From Sphaerotilus uruguayifluvii (GTDB taxonomy: Bacteria; Pseudomonadota; Gammaproteobacteria; Burkholderiales; Burkholderiaceae_C), in the NCBI RefSeq assembly GCF_013294065.1, contig NZ_JABSNM010000015.1:51862-115861 (forward strand): 64,000 nucleotides of DNA, in the 5' to 3' direction. The translations under genes were made by a program, and so were the position numbers. The stretch's first letter is position 1. The number at the start of each line of letters is the position of its first letter. The notes below the pieces were generated by a model. The model was given only the letters and a program-made list of their open reading frames with translations, was not told the DNA's origin and searched no databases. Positions 26,382-35,182 of this stretch are shown here, one piece after another.

Positions 26382-29300
26382 TCAGGCTGCCTTCTCGATC
26401 TGGCAGACCGTCGTCTTGGTTTCCTGCATCATCGTCACGCTGTCGTAGCCGTAGGTGGTGGCGGTGTTGATCGCCTCGCCGCGCACCACCGGCATCGCGC
26501 CCTCGGGGTAGTACGGCGCCATGTCGATGCCGCCCCAGCGGCCCGAGAAGTGGAAAGGCATCCAGACGGTGCCCGCATCCACCCGCTCCGTCACCAGCGC
26601 CTTGACGCGCAGGCCCTTGAAGTCCGGCACCGCGGCCATCGGCGGCGTCTTCACCCAGACCCAGTCGCCGTTGCGGATGCCGCGGTCGTTGGCCGCCTTC
26701 GGGTTGATCTCGACGAACATCTCCTGCTGCAGCTCGGCCAGCCAGGGGTTGGAGCGCGTCTCCTCGCCGCCGCCCTCGTACTCGACCAGGCGACCGCTGG
26801 ACATGATCAGCGGGAAGCTCTTGCCCACGTCGCGGTTCTTCTCCTGCACCGACCTGTAGAGCGTGGGCAGGCGCCAGAAGGCCTTCTTGTCGTCGTGCGT
26901 CGGGTACTTGTCGATCAGGTCCGGACGGGTCGAGAACAGCGGCTCGCGGTGCTGCGGAATCGGATCGGGGAAGTTCCAGACCACCGCGCGCGCCCGGGCA
27001 TTGCCGAAGGGGTGGCAGCCGTGCACCTTCATCGCGACGCGGATGATGCCGCCCGACGGATCGGTCTTCCAGTTCTTGCCTTCGGCCGCGGCCTTCTCGG
27101 TCTCGGTCAGGTCATCCCACCAGCCGAGCTTCTTCAGCAGCAGGTGGTCGAACTCGGGATAGCCGGTGGTGAGGTCCGCGCCCAGCGAATGCGAGCCGTC
27201 GCCGGCGAGCAGCGACTGGCCGTCGCGCTCGACGCCGAAGTTGGCGCGGAAGTTGCCGCCGCCGTCCATGACGTGCCGGCTGGTGTCGTAGAGGTTGGGC
27301 GAACCGGGGTGCTTCATCTCCGGCGTGCCGAAGCACGGCCAGGGCAGGCCGAAGTAGTCGCCGTCCAGCGAGTAGCCGCTTTCCTTGTCGATGCCGCCCT
27401 TGGCCTTGAGCGTGCGCACGTCGAAGACATGCATGTTGCGCATGTGCGCCTTCAGCCGCTCCGGGCTGTGGCCGGTGTAGCCGATGGTCCAGACCGAGCG
27501 GTTGATCTCGCGCAGGATGGACTCGGTCTCGGGCTCGAGCATGCCGCCCTTGCCCGGCACCATCTTGTAGTTCTGCACCAGCTCCTTGCCGAAGCCGAGC
27601 TTGTCGGCGAGCTGCACCATGATCATGTGATCGGTGCGCGACTCCCACAGCGGCTCGATGACCTTCTCGCGCCACTGCACCGAGCGGTTCGACGCGGTGC
27701 ACGAGCCCGAGGTCTCGAACTGCGTGCACGCCGGCAGCAGATAGACCGCGCGGTTCGGGTTCAGGTCGTCCTTGTTCATCGGCGGCATCGCCGCCATCGC
27801 CGCGGTGGCGCTCGGGAAGGGATCGATCACGACCAGCAGGTCGAGCCTGTCCATCGCCTTCTTCATCTCGAGACCGCGGGTCTGCGAGTTCGGCGCATGG
27901 CCCCAGAAGATCAGGCCGCGCAGATTGCTGTCCTGATCGATCAGCTCGTTCTTCTCGAGCACGCCGTCGATCCAGCGCGAGACCGTCATGCCGGACTTGG
28001 TCATCATGCCCGGCGCGTACTGCTTCTTGATCCACTCGAGGTCGACGCCCCAGACCTTGGCGAAGTGCTTCCACGCGCCCTCGGCCAGGCCGTAGTAGCC
28101 CGGCAGCGAGTCCGGGTTGGGACCGACGTCGGTGGCGCCCTGCACGTTGTCGTGGCCGCGGAAGATGTTGGTGCCGCCGCCCGACTTGCCGACGTTGCCC
28201 AGCGCCAGCTGCAGCAGGCACGACGCGCGCACGATCGCGTTGCCGATGGTGTGCTGCGTCTGGCCCATGCACCAGACGATGGTGCCGGGGCGGTTGTCGG
28301 CCAGGATCTTCGCGACCTTGTAGCAGGTGGCCTCGTCGACGCCGCAGGCCTCCTGCACCTTGTCCGGCGTCCACTTCGTCAGACACTCCTCGCGGACCTT
28401 GTCCATGCCCCAGACGCGGTCCTCGATGTACTTCCTGTCTTCCCAGCCGTTCTTGAAGATGTGGTGCATCACCCCGAACAGGAAGGGAATGTCCGAGCCC
28501 GAGCGGATGCGCACGTACTCGTCCGCCTTGGCCGCGGTGCGGGTGAAGCGCGGGTCGACCACGATCATCTTGCAGCCGCGCTCCTTGGCGTGGAGCATGT
28601 GCAGCATCGACACCGGGTGCGCTTCCGCCGCGTTCGACCCGATGTAGATCGCCGCCCGGGCGTTCTGCATGTCGTTGTACGAGTTCGTCATCGCGCCGTA
28701 GCCCCAGGTGTTGGCGACGCCGGCGACGGTGGTCGAGTGGCAGATGCGGGCCTGGTGGTCGGTGTTGTTCGAGCCCCAGAAGCTGATCCACTTGCGCAGC
28801 AGGTAGGCCTGCTCGTTGTTGTGCTTGCTCGAGCCCACGACGAACAGCGAGTCCGGGCCGCTCTGCTTCTTCAGCTCGAGCATGCGCGCGCTGATCTCGC
28901 CGAGTGCCTGGTCCCAGGAGATGCGCTGGTACTTGCCGTCGACCAGCTTCATCGGGTACTTGAGGCGGTATTCGCCGTGGCCGTGCTCGCGCAGCGCCGC
29001 GCCCTTGGCGCAGTGCGCGCCCATGTTGATCGGCGAGTCGAACACCGGCTCCTGGCGCACCCAGACGCCGTTCTCGACCACCGCGTCGACCGCGCAGCCC
29101 ACCGAGCAGTGGCCGCAGACGGTGCGCCTGACCTCGACCTTGCCGGTGCCGGTCAGCGTGGCGGCGCGCGCGCCTTCGGCCGCGTCGGCGCGCCTGACCA
29201 GCGTCAGCTGCGAGGCGGCCAGACCGGCGCCCACGCCCAGGCCGGAGCGGCGCAGGAAGCTGCGGCGGTCCAGCGTCGGGATCGAGCGCTGCAGGCCGCG

Positions 29301-29393
29301 CGCCAGGCTGGAGACGAGGGTGGAGGCCGCAGGGGCGGCACTCCGGCCGGCATGCGGGGTGGCGTTCGGCGCCGGGCGACGGGTCAGCAGCAT
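26382..29393 (-). CDS. Formate dehydrogenase alpha subunit, Tat-exported, cysteine type
   Basis: Catalytic molybdopterin subunit oxidising formate to CO2. The 1003-aa protein has a long N-terminal segment and a twin-arginine signal (LDRRSFLRRSGLGVGAGLAA, near residues 41-60), so it is exported folded. A [4Fe-4S] site follows (CGHCSVGC near 93-100, with HCAKG near 128). The molybdenum or tungsten ligand is Cys218 in ARICHSTTVAG, where E. coli FDH-N has selenocysteine; the codon is TGC at 28740-28742. SNAAEAHPVSMLHML and GTNIFRGHDNVQGATDVG are FDH family motifs. I use ATG 29393; an in-frame ATG at 29447 would overlap the upstream small gene. Confidence 0.95.
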   Translation of the reverse strand: MLLTRRPAPNATPHAGRSAAPAASTLVSSLARGLQRSIPTLDRRSFLRRSGLGVGAGLAASQLTLVRRADAAEGARAATLTGTGKVEVRRTVCGHCSVGCAVDAVVENGVWVRQEPVFDSPINMGAHCAKGAALREHGHGEYRLKYPMKLVDGKYQRISWDQALGEISARMLELKKQSGPDSLFVVGSSKHNNEQAYLLRKWISFWGSNNTDHQARICHSTTVAGVANTWGYGAMTNSYNDMQNARAAIYIGSNAAEAHPVSMLHMLHAKERGCKMIVVDPRFTRTAAKADEYVRIRSGSDIPFLFGVMHHIFKNGWEDRKYIEDRVWGMDKVREECLTKWTPDKVQEACGVDEATCYKVAKILADNRPGTIVWCMGQTQHTIGNAIVRASCLLQLALGNVGKSGGGTNIFRGHDNVQGATDVGPNPDSLPGYYGLAEGAWKHFAKVWGVDLEWIKKQYAPGMMTKSGMTVSRWIDGVLEKNELIDQDSNLRGLIFWGHAPNSQTRGLEMKKAMDRLDLLVVIDPFPSATAAMAAMPPMNKDDLNPNRAVYLLPACTQFETSGSCTASNRSVQWREKVIEPLWESRTDHMIMVQLADKLGFGKELVQNYKMVPGKGGMLEPETESILREINRSVWTIGYTGHSPERLKAHMRNMHVFDVRTLKAKGGIDKESGYSLDGDYFGLPWPCFGTPEMKHPGSPNLYDTSRHVMDGGGNFRANFGVERDGQSLLAGDGSHSLGADLTTGYPEFDHLLLKKLGWWDDLTETEKAAAEGKNWKTDPSGGIIRVAMKVHGCHPFGNARARAVVWNFPDPIPQHREPLFSTRPDLIDKYPTHDDKKAFWRLPTLYRSVQEKNRDVGKSFPLIMSSGRLVEYEGGGEETRSNPWLAELQQEMFVEINPKAANDRGIRNGDWVWVKTPPMAAVPDFKGLRVKALVTERVDAGTVWMPFHFSGRWGGIDMAPYYPEGAMPVVRGEAINTATTYGYDSVTMMQETKTTVCQIEKAA

Positions 29394-29412
29394 GGGAATC
29401 GGTCTCCGGGGC

Positions 29413-29625
29413 TCAGACGCGGGCGGTCCGGTAGTAGCGCTGCACATGCTCCGACAGCTGGTAGCCGCCGCCGCTCGGGGGCGCCGGCTCGGCAGGTGCG
29501 GCCGGCGCGGCCACCGGGCGGGACGTGCCCGGCAGCACGGCCGCCACGGCGGCCAGCGCGCCAGCGGTGCCGGCAGCGGCGAAGACTCGGCGGCGGGTCG
29601 GCGCGGGGCGGTCGGAAGTGCTCAT
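29413..29625 (-). CDS. Formate dehydrogenase region Tat-target small protein
   Basis: A 70-aa protein with a twin-arginine signal (APTRRRVFAAAGTAGALAAV) and a short mature tail ending GGGYQLSEHVQRYYRTARV. This pattern matches the conserved short proteins encoded directly before formate dehydrogenase alpha genes (TIGR02811-type, from memory). They may help export or assemble the complex. It starts at 29625, and its stop lies 20 bp before the alpha-subunit ATG. It is the first gene of the minus-strand FDH operon, so the promoter should lie in 29626-30044. Confidence 0.85.
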   Translation of the reverse strand: MSTSDRPAPTRRRVFAAAGTAGALAAVAAVLPGTSRPVAAPAAPAEPAPPSGGGYQLSEHVQRYYRTARV

Positions 29626-30044
29626 CACGGAACTCCGGACAGGTCGGATGGAGAGGAAGGAGGGAGTCAGGCAGGCGGAAACCGGCGCGACCCGAGGGTC
29701 GGCCCGGCCTGCGAGCGGGAGATTGAACCGTATTGGGCTGAGCCTATGCAAGCGCGGCAATAAGGGTTGTCACGCACCTCGTCCCAGGGGAATCGCGACA
29801 GATTGTCGCGGCCGTCGCGACAATCTGTCGCTGGAGTTTCACGGCCGGGCGTGCGGCTCTGGGACCGGCCCCGGAAAACCGGCTGCGCAGAATGTCGCCC
29901 GACGGCGGGCAATTCGTCGCGGAGCCGCTCCGGCAGGGTTCGAAAAACGTCGCGGCCCGCTGTCGCCGAATCGATACAAACCCTTGATCGGCGGCAGGAC
30001 CGGGTGCCCGGCGCTAGACTGCCCGCCTTTGCCGACCCGCCGCC
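29626..30044. other. Intergenic region between divergent formate dehydrogenase operons
   Basis: About 420 bp with no convincing gene. It should hold the promoters of both arms. The compound palindrome at 29795-29831 is the only strong structure. Several further CGTCGCGG/TGTCGC-like half sites occur at about 29890-29970. I looked for a -24/-12 sigma-54 promoter facing the FDH operon and found none with the required GG/GC dinucleotides. Base composition is somewhat less GC-rich than in the flanking genes. Confidence 0.6.
29795..29831. promoter_or_regulatory. Compound palindrome between divergent FDH gene arms
   Basis: A perfect 16-nt inverted repeat (29795-29810 and 29816-29831) is separated by GCCGT. 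Each arm is itself a dyad: GCGACA-GAT-TGTCGC and GCGACA-ATC-TGTCGC, so the site offers two adjacent operators for a dimeric regulator. It lies 170 bp from the minus-strand FDH operon start and 214 bp from the DUF3305 start. It could also form a strong stem-loop in RNA of either strand. The binding protein is unknown. Confidence 0.6.
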
Positions 30045-30578
30045 ATGAACCAGCCCACCGACGACAGCCTGACCGCGCCGACCGAGATCCGGGTCGCGGT
30101 GGTGATCGAGCGCCATGCGCGCCCGAGCGCCTGGGAGGAATGGAGATTCTCGCTGGCCGAGGTGCTGATCGACGAGGGCCAGTGGGGAAACCAGCCCCGC
30201 TGCCTGCGCGACGACGGCCAGCGCGCGAGTTTCCTGTACCCGGGTTTCCCGGTGCGCCTGCACCGCGACGAGGGCGAGGGTTATTACCTGAACCTGAGTT
30301 CGGGCGCGCCGGTCTGGTTCGTGATGTGGCGCATCGATGACGAGAATGCGTCGCAGGCGGCGCCGGAAACCGTCACGCTGTCCTACAACGAGGCCGGGCG
30401 GCTGCTCGACGCGCAGGAGCGGGTCGACAACCTGCCGCTGCCCGAGACCGTGCGCGCCTGGCTGCAGGCCTGGACCGACGCCAACTACCGGCCCGAGCCG
30501 AAGAAGCGCCGCCGGCCGGCCTCCTTCGTCGATCCGTCGCGGCGCGGTCCGCGCGACGACGCGCCGGAGTGCGCATGA
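30045..30578 (+). CDS. DUF3305 domain protein of the formate dehydrogenase locus
   Basis: A 177-aa cytoplasmic protein. The central domain (VAVVIERHARPSAWEEWRFS, then VLIDEGQWGNQPRCLRDDGQ, FPVRLHRDEGEGYYLNLSS and PVWFVMWRIDD) matches DUF3305. It ends with NLPLPETVRAWLQAWTDANY and a basic tail. DUF3305 has no known biochemical function but is regularly found with DUF3306 beside formate dehydrogenase genes. Its stop overlaps the DUF3306 start as ATGA. A role in assembly or maturation of the enzyme is inferred from context only. Confidence 0.85.
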   Translation: MNQPTDDSLTAPTEIRVAVVIERHARPSAWEEWRFSLAEVLIDEGQWGNQPRCLRDDGQRASFLYPGFPVRLHRDEGEGYYLNLSSGAPVWFVMWRIDDENASQAAPETVTLSYNEAGRLLDAQERVDNLPLPETVRAWLQAWTDANYRPEPKKRRRPASFVDPSRRGPRDDAPECA

Positions 30579-31210
30579 GCACCGGCGACGGCTTCTTCTC
30601 GCGCTGGTCGCAGCGCAAGGCGCAGGTGCGCCAGGGCGAGACGCCGCCCGAGCCGGTCCACGCGGTCGTGCCTGTGCCGGCACCTGCGCAGCCGCCCGCG
30701 CCGACGACCGCCGCGCCCGTCCCGGCCCCGGCCGAGCCCGCGCTGCCGCCGCCGACGCTCGACGAGGTCGCGCGCCTGCCCGACGGCGCGGAGGTCGCGC
30801 GCTTCGTCGCCCGCGGCGTCGATCCGTCGGTGAAGAACGCCGCGCTGAAGAAGCTCTTCGCCGATCCGCACTTCAACGTCATGGACGGCCTGGACATCTA
30901 CATCGACGACTACGGCCGGCCCGACCCGCTGCCGGCGGCGATGCTGCGCCAGATGGCGCAGTCGCGCTTCCTGGGCCTGTTCGACGACGAGACCCGGCCG
31001 GACGAAGCCCGGCCCGCCGCGTCCCCTTCCTTGCCACCCGCCCCTCTTGCCGACGCCACGCCCGGCGCCCTGCCCGATGAAGACCCTGATCTGCGACTGC
31101 AACCGAACGATGCCGCTGGACACGGCGGCGATCGCCCGCGCGCTGGCGACGACGCCGGGCGCCCGCTCCGAGGGCCTGGAGACGACGCACAGCCTGCTGT
31201 GCCGGCGTGA
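30575..31210 (+). CDS. DUF3306 domain protein of the formate dehydrogenase locus
   Basis: A 211-aa protein starting MSTGDGFFSRWSQRKAQVRQ, the DUF3306 N-terminal signature. A Pro/Ala linker follows, then the conserved LPPPTLDEVARLPDGAEVAR and FVARGVDPSVKNAALKKLFA, DPHFNVMDGLDIYIDDYG and MLRQMAQSRFLGLF. Near the end, EDPDLRLQPNDAAG also looks like conserved family sequence. The gene overlaps the following polyferredoxin gene by 134 nt in another frame. Function is unknown; genetic linkage suggests work with DUF3305 and the FDH enzyme. Confidence 0.83.
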   Translation: MSTGDGFFSRWSQRKAQVRQGETPPEPVHAVVPVPAPAQPPAPTTAAPVPAPAEPALPPPTLDEVARLPDGAEVARFVARGVDPSVKNAALKKLFADPHFNVMDGLDIYIDDYGRPDPLPAAMLRQMAQSRFLGLFDDETRPDEARPAASPSLPPAPLADATPGALPDEDPDLRLQPNDAAGHGGDRPRAGDDAGRPLRGPGDDAQPAVPA

Positions 31211-33302
31211 GGCGCCGGCCTTCCAGCGCGCGGCCAAGGCGGTCGGCCCGGGCGACCGGCTGATCGTCGCCTGCACGCAGGAGGCCCGGCTGTTCACCGA
31301 GCTGAACGACGCCACCGCCGGCGCCACGCCGGTGGCCGAGCGGCCGATCCGCTTCGTCAATCTGCGCGAGACCGGCGGCTGGTCGCGCGACGCGAAGGCG
31401 GCCACGCCGAAGATGGCGGCGCTGATCGCGGCGGCGCAATTGCCCGATCCGGCGCCGGTGCCGGGCGTGGGCTACCGCTCGGCCGGGCGCTGCCTGGTGG
31501 TGGGCGATGCCGACGGCGCGCAGCGCGCCGGCGCGCTGCTGGCCGACCGGCTCGAGGTCACGCTGCTGATCGACGGCGCGGCGGGCACGGGCATGGGCTC
31601 CGGCGCGCTGGCGCAGCGCCGCGACCTGCCGCTGTTCGCCGGCCGACTCACCCGGGTGACCGGCTGGCTCGGTGCCTTCGAGGTGCAGTGGTCGTCCGTC
31701 AACCCGATCGACCTCGACCTCTGCACCCGCTGCAACGCCTGCCTGGACGCCTGCCCCGAGGGCGCGATCGACTTCAGCTACCAGATCGACCTGTCGCGCT
31801 GCGGCGGCCACCGCGACTGCGTGCGCGTCTGCGACGCGGCGGCAGCGATCGACTTCGAGCGCGCGCCGCTGCGCACCGACGAGCGCTTCGACCTGATCCT
31901 CGACCTGCGCGCCACGCCCGCCTTCAGCCAGCACCAGCCGCCGCAGGGCTACTTCCATGTGCCGCCGGGCGACCGGCAGGCCACCGCACTGGGCGAGACG
32001 GTGCTGAAGCTGCGCGAGCTGGTGGGCGAGTTCGACAAGCCGAAGTTCTTCCGCTACGAGCAGCGCCTGTGCGCGCACAGCCGCAACGAGCAAATCGGCT
32101 GCAGCGCCTGCATCGACGTGTGCTCGACCCGCGCGATCCGCAGCGATGCCTCGCGCAAGGGCAAGGCCAGGACCGAGGCAGCCGGCGGCATCGTCGTCGA
32201 GCCGCATCTGTGCGCCGGCTGCGGCGCCTGCACCACCGTCTGCCCGAGCGGCGCGCTGTCCTTCGCCTATCCGGGTCCGGTCGACCAGGGCCGGCGGCTG
32301 CAGCGCCTGCTGGCGACCTACGCCCGGGCCGGCGGCCGCGACGCGATGCTGCTCTTCCACAGCGAAGGCGCGGGCGCGGCGCTGATCGACGAGCTGGGCC
32401 GCGCCGCGCGGGTCGACCGCGATATCCACGGCGTGCCGGCGCGGGTGATGCCGCTGGCGCTGTGGCACACCGCCAGCGTCGGCATCGACCTGTGGCTGGC
32501 CGCGATCGCGCAGGGCGCCAGCCAGGTCCGCGTGCTGCTGACCGCCGAGGAGGCGCCCGAATACCGCGACGCGCTGGCCGCGCAGATGGCGCAGGCGCAG
32601 GCCATCCTGCACGGCCTGGGCTACGCCGGCGAGCACTTCGGCCTGATCGAGGCGCGCGACGCCCGCGACCTGGCGGCGCTGGACGCGGCGCTGCGGGTGG
32701 CGCCGGCGCAGGGCGTCGCGCAGCCGACGGCGGTCGTCGCGCAGGCCGACAAGCGCGCCACGCTCGACGTGATGCTCGACCACCTGCTCGCCCAGGCGCC
32801 GCGCCGCGCCGAGCGCGCGGCGGCGCAGGCCGAGCCGATCGCGCTGCCGGCGGCGGGCAGCGCCTTCGGCGCGGTGGTGGTCGATGCCGACAGGTGCACG
32901 CTGTGCCTGAGCTGCGTCGGCGCCTGCCCGGAGAACGCGCTGGGCGACAACCCCGAGAAGCCGCAGCTGCGCTTCACCGAGCGCGCCTGCGTGCAGTGCG
33001 GCCTGTGCGCCACCACCTGCCCGGAGCAGGCGATCACGCTCGCGCCGCGCCTGTGGCTGGCCGACGAGGGCCGCGCGCGGCGCCAGCCCCGCGTCCTGCA
33101 CGAGGCCCAGCCCTACCGCTGCATCCGCTGCAGCAAGCCCTTCGGCACGCTGAAGGCCATCGAGACGATGATCGGCAAGCTCGCCGGCCACCCCGCCTTC
33201 CAGGGCGCCGGCGCCGAGCGGCTGAAGATGTGCGGCGACTGCCGCGTCATCGACCTGCACAGCCGGACCGACGAGGTCCGCATCACCGACCTGCCCCGCT
33301 GA
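31077..33302 (+). CDS. Poly-[4Fe-4S] ferredoxin-like protein of the FDH locus
   Basis: A 741-aa soluble protein with many iron-sulfur motifs: CTRCNACLDACPEGAI, CGGHRDCVRVC, CSACIDVC, CAGCGACTTVCPSGAL, CTLCLSCVGACPENAL, CVQCGLCATTCPEQAI and a final CIRC...CGDC set. At least four are complete CxxCxxCxxxCP sites. It begins MKTLICDCNRTMPLD and has no signal peptide or membrane span, so it acts in the cytoplasm, unlike the exported FDH. The first 200 residues may hold a nucleotide- or flavin-type domain (CLVVGDADGAQRAG). It could move electrons during cofactor insertion or to another acceptor; this is inference. It is followed by a TorD-like chaperone after 4 bp. Confidence 0.85.
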   Translation: MKTLICDCNRTMPLDTAAIARALATTPGARSEGLETTHSLLCRREAPAFQRAAKAVGPGDRLIVACTQEARLFTELNDATAGATPVAERPIRFVNLRETGGWSRDAKAATPKMAALIAAAQLPDPAPVPGVGYRSAGRCLVVGDADGAQRAGALLADRLEVTLLIDGAAGTGMGSGALAQRRDLPLFAGRLTRVTGWLGAFEVQWSSVNPIDLDLCTRCNACLDACPEGAIDFSYQIDLSRCGGHRDCVRVCDAAAAIDFERAPLRTDERFDLILDLRATPAFSQHQPPQGYFHVPPGDRQATALGETVLKLRELVGEFDKPKFFRYEQRLCAHSRNEQIGCSACIDVCSTRAIRSDASRKGKARTEAAGGIVVEPHLCAGCGACTTVCPSGALSFAYPGPVDQGRRLQRLLATYARAGGRDAMLLFHSEGAGAALIDELGRAARVDRDIHGVPARVMPLALWHTASVGIDLWLAAIAQGASQVRVLLTAEEAPEYRDALAAQMAQAQAILHGLGYAGEHFGLIEARDARDLAALDAALRVAPAQGVAQPTAVVAQADKRATLDVMLDHLLAQAPRRAERAAAQAEPIALPAAGSAFGAVVVDADRCTLCLSCVGACPENALGDNPEKPQLRFTERACVQCGLCATTCPEQAITLAPRLWLADEGRARRQPRVLHEAQPYRCIRCSKPFGTLKAIETMIGKLAGHPAFQGAGAERLKMCGDCRVIDLHSRTDEVRITDLPR

Positions 33303-33306
33303 CCCC

Positions 33307-33942
33307 ATGAAACCGCACGAGATCCGCGCGCTGAGCTTCGCCAGCGCCGACGACGCCGAGGAGCTGGCCCGCGCCGAGCTGTACGGCCTGCTGGCCCGGC
33401 TGTGGTTCGCGCCGCCGGATGCGGCGCTGCTGCAGCAGTTCCGCGTCGCCGTCACCGAGGCGCCCGAGGCGGGCGGCTTCCTGGAAGCGCCGTGGCAGGC
33501 GCTGGTGGCCGCGATGCGCGCGACCACGCCGCAGGCCGCCGCCGCCGAGTTCGACGCGCTGTTCGGCGGCGTCGGCAAGCCGGAGGTGTTCGTCTACGGC
33601 TCCTTCTACCTCGCAGGCTTCCTCAACGAGAAGCCGCTGGCGGCGCTGCGCGGCGACCTGGCCGCGCTCGGCCTGGCCCGCGACGAGACACGCGGCGAGA
33701 CCGAGGACCACATCGCCGGCGTCTTCGAGGTGATGCGCTTCCTGATCGCCGGCGACGACATCGCGGTGTGCAATCTCGAGCAGCAGCGCCGCTTCTTCCG
33801 CGCCCATGTGCAGACCTGGGTCGAGCGCCTGTGCGACGCGGTCGAGGCCCATCCGCAGGCGCTGCTGTGGCGCCCGATCGGCGCGATGACCCGCGCCTTC
33901 GTGCAGGTCGAGGCCCAGGGCTTCGACCTGCTGGAACTGTGA
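33307..33942 (+). CDS. TorD/DmsD-family molybdoenzyme chaperone
   Basis: A 211-aa all-helical protein with TorD-family features: [40 protein letters not shown], the conserved [15 protein letters not shown], and [18 protein letters not shown]. Such chaperones bind the Tat signal of molybdoenzymes and keep them unfolded or cofactor-ready until export. Here the probable client is the Tat-exported formate dehydrogenase alpha subunit. It lies 4 bp after the polyferredoxin and 14 bp before mobA, within the same operon. Confidence 0.9.
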   Translation: MKPHEIRALSFASADDAEELARAELYGLLARLWFAPPDAALLQQFRVAVTEAPEAGGFLEAPWQALVAAMRATTPQAAAAEFDALFGGVGKPEVFVYGSFYLAGFLNEKPLAALRGDLAALGLARDETRGETEDHIAGVFEVMRFLIAGDDIAVCNLEQQRRFFRAHVQTWVERLCDAVEAHPQALLWRPIGAMTRAFVQVEAQGFDLLEL

Positions 33943-33956
33943 AGGGAGCCGGCACG

Positions 33957-34544
33957 ATGATCGATCCGCAGGACATCACCGGCCTGATCCTGGCCGGCGG
34001 GCGCGGCAGCCGCATGGGCGGCGTCGACAAGGGGCTGCAGAACTACCAGGGCCTGCCGCTGGCGCTGCACGCCTTGATGCGGCTTCAGCCGCAGGTCGGC
34101 AGCGTGATGGTCAATGCCAACCGCAACCTGGGCGCCTACGAGTCCTTCGGCGTGCCGGTCTGGCCGGATGCCGACAGCGACTTTCCCGGCCCGCTGGCCG
34201 GCTTCCTGGCCGGGCTGGAGCGCTGCGAGACGCCCTACCTGATGACGGTGCCGTGCGACTCGCCGCGCTTCCCGCTCGACCTGGTGGCGCGGCTGGCCGA
34301 GGCGATGCACGCGCAGCAGGCCGATCTGGCGATGGCGGTGACCCGCGAGGCCGACGGGCGCGAGCAGCCGCATCCGGTCTTCTGCCTGATGCGTGCCTCG
34401 CTGATCGACAGCCTGGTGGCCTTCATGGCCGGCGGGCAGCGCCGCATCGACCGCTGGACCGGCCAGCACCGCGGCGTGAACGTGCTGTTCGAGGACGACA
34501 GCGCCTTCTTCAACGCCAACACGCCCGAGGACCTCAGGGCGTGA
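33957..34544 (+). CDS. mobA: Molybdenum cofactor guanylyltransferase
   Basis: Transfers GMP from GTP to molybdopterin, making the guanine dinucleotide cofactor used by formate dehydrogenases. The 195-aa protein has the family's nucleotide-binding start [18 protein letters not shown] and the later [20 protein letters not shown] with VPCDSPRFP. The C-terminal NANTPEDL is also typical of MobA. It is the last gene of the divergent FDH arm, with GAAGGGAG upstream of its ATG. Its 3' end overlaps yqaA on the other strand by 11 bp. Confidence 0.95.
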   Translation: MIDPQDITGLILAGGRGSRMGGVDKGLQNYQGLPLALHALMRLQPQVGSVMVNANRNLGAYESFGVPVWPDADSDFPGPLAGFLAGLERCETPYLMTVPCDSPRFPLDLVARLAEAMHAQQADLAMAVTREADGREQPHPVFCLMRASLIDSLVAFMAGGQRRIDRWTGQHRGVNVLFEDDSAFFNANTPEDLRA

Positions 34545-35019
34545 ACTGCCCCGGGAAGACCCACAGCAGCGCCGCCGTCATCACCAGATAGCGTCCGAAC
34601 TTGCCGATCGCCATGTAGACGACGCAGGGCCAGAAGGGCAGGCGCAGCCAGCCGGCGACCGCGCACAGCGGATCGCCCACCACCGGCAGCCAGCTCAGCA
34701 GGCAGGCCGGCGGCCCGAAGCGGCGCAGCAGCGCCAGCGCCCGGTTCTCGGCCGCGGCCTGGTGCGTGACCTGCTCCCAGGCCTTCTCGGCGCCGAAGCC
34801 CATCCACCAGGAAATGGCGCCGCCGATCGTGTTGCCGACGGTGGCCACGCCCACCGCGGGCCAGAACAGCGCCGGATCGAGCTTGACCAGTCCGAACACC
34901 GCCGGCTCCGAGCCCAGCGGCAGCAGCGTGGCCGAGATCAGCGAGACGATGAAGACGGTGCTCAGCCCGAACTTCGGCAGGGCCAGTGCGGCCAGCAGGG
35001 ATTCGATCCAGACATCCAT
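34534..35019 (-). CDS. yqaA: YqaA-family (DedA-like) membrane protein
   Basis: A 161-aa inner-membrane protein with four or five hydrophobic segments. It contains the SNARE-associated/DedA-like features [37 protein letters not shown] and [20 protein letters not shown], followed by [20 protein letters not shown]. YqaA proteins are related to lipid scramblase/flippase-like DedA proteins, but function is not established. It converges with mobA and is divergent from dusB. Confidence 0.88.
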   Translation of the reverse strand: MDVWIESLLAALALPKFGLSTVFIVSLISATLLPLGSEPAVFGLVKLDPALFWPAVGVATVGNTIGGAISWWMGFGAEKAWEQVTHQAAAENRALALLRRFGPPACLLSWLPVVGDPLCAVAGWLRLPFWPCVVYMAIGKFGRYLVMTAALLWVFPGQFTP

Positions 35020-35070
35020 GGCGCGATTCTGCGCGAGACGGACCGCCCGGGGACCGGGTCGCGGCGCCGC

Positions 35071-35076
35071 TATACT
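35071..35076 (+). promoter_or_regulatory. Possible -10 element of the dusB-fis operon
   Basis: TATACT at 35071-35076, 107 bp before the dusB start, is the best -10 match in the yqaA/dusB gap. It is followed by CTGCCTCC. No -35 hexamer with more than three matches lies 16-18 nt upstream, so the promoter would be weak or activator-dependent. Confidence 0.3.
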
Positions 35077-35182
35077 CTGCCTCCTTTTTCAGCAGTTCCC
35101 GGCTTCGCCCGATCCCGACGACCTGCCGCGACGCGATGCACGCCCGTGCCGCGCGCGGTGACGACCCCTCTGCCCTGCCCCG

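Noticed and set aside
24354..29726. A 1790-codon open frame on the plus strand antisense to the FDH operon
   Set aside because: In very GC-rich DNA, frames opposite real genes lack stops. The translation is low-complexity Arg/Ala/His-rich, matches no family, and the minus strand here encodes clear FDH subunits.
29626..29795. A sigma-54 (-24/-12) promoter upstream of the FDH operon
   Set aside because: A TTGCA element occurs near 29748, but the GG dinucleotide at -24 is missing at the required distance.
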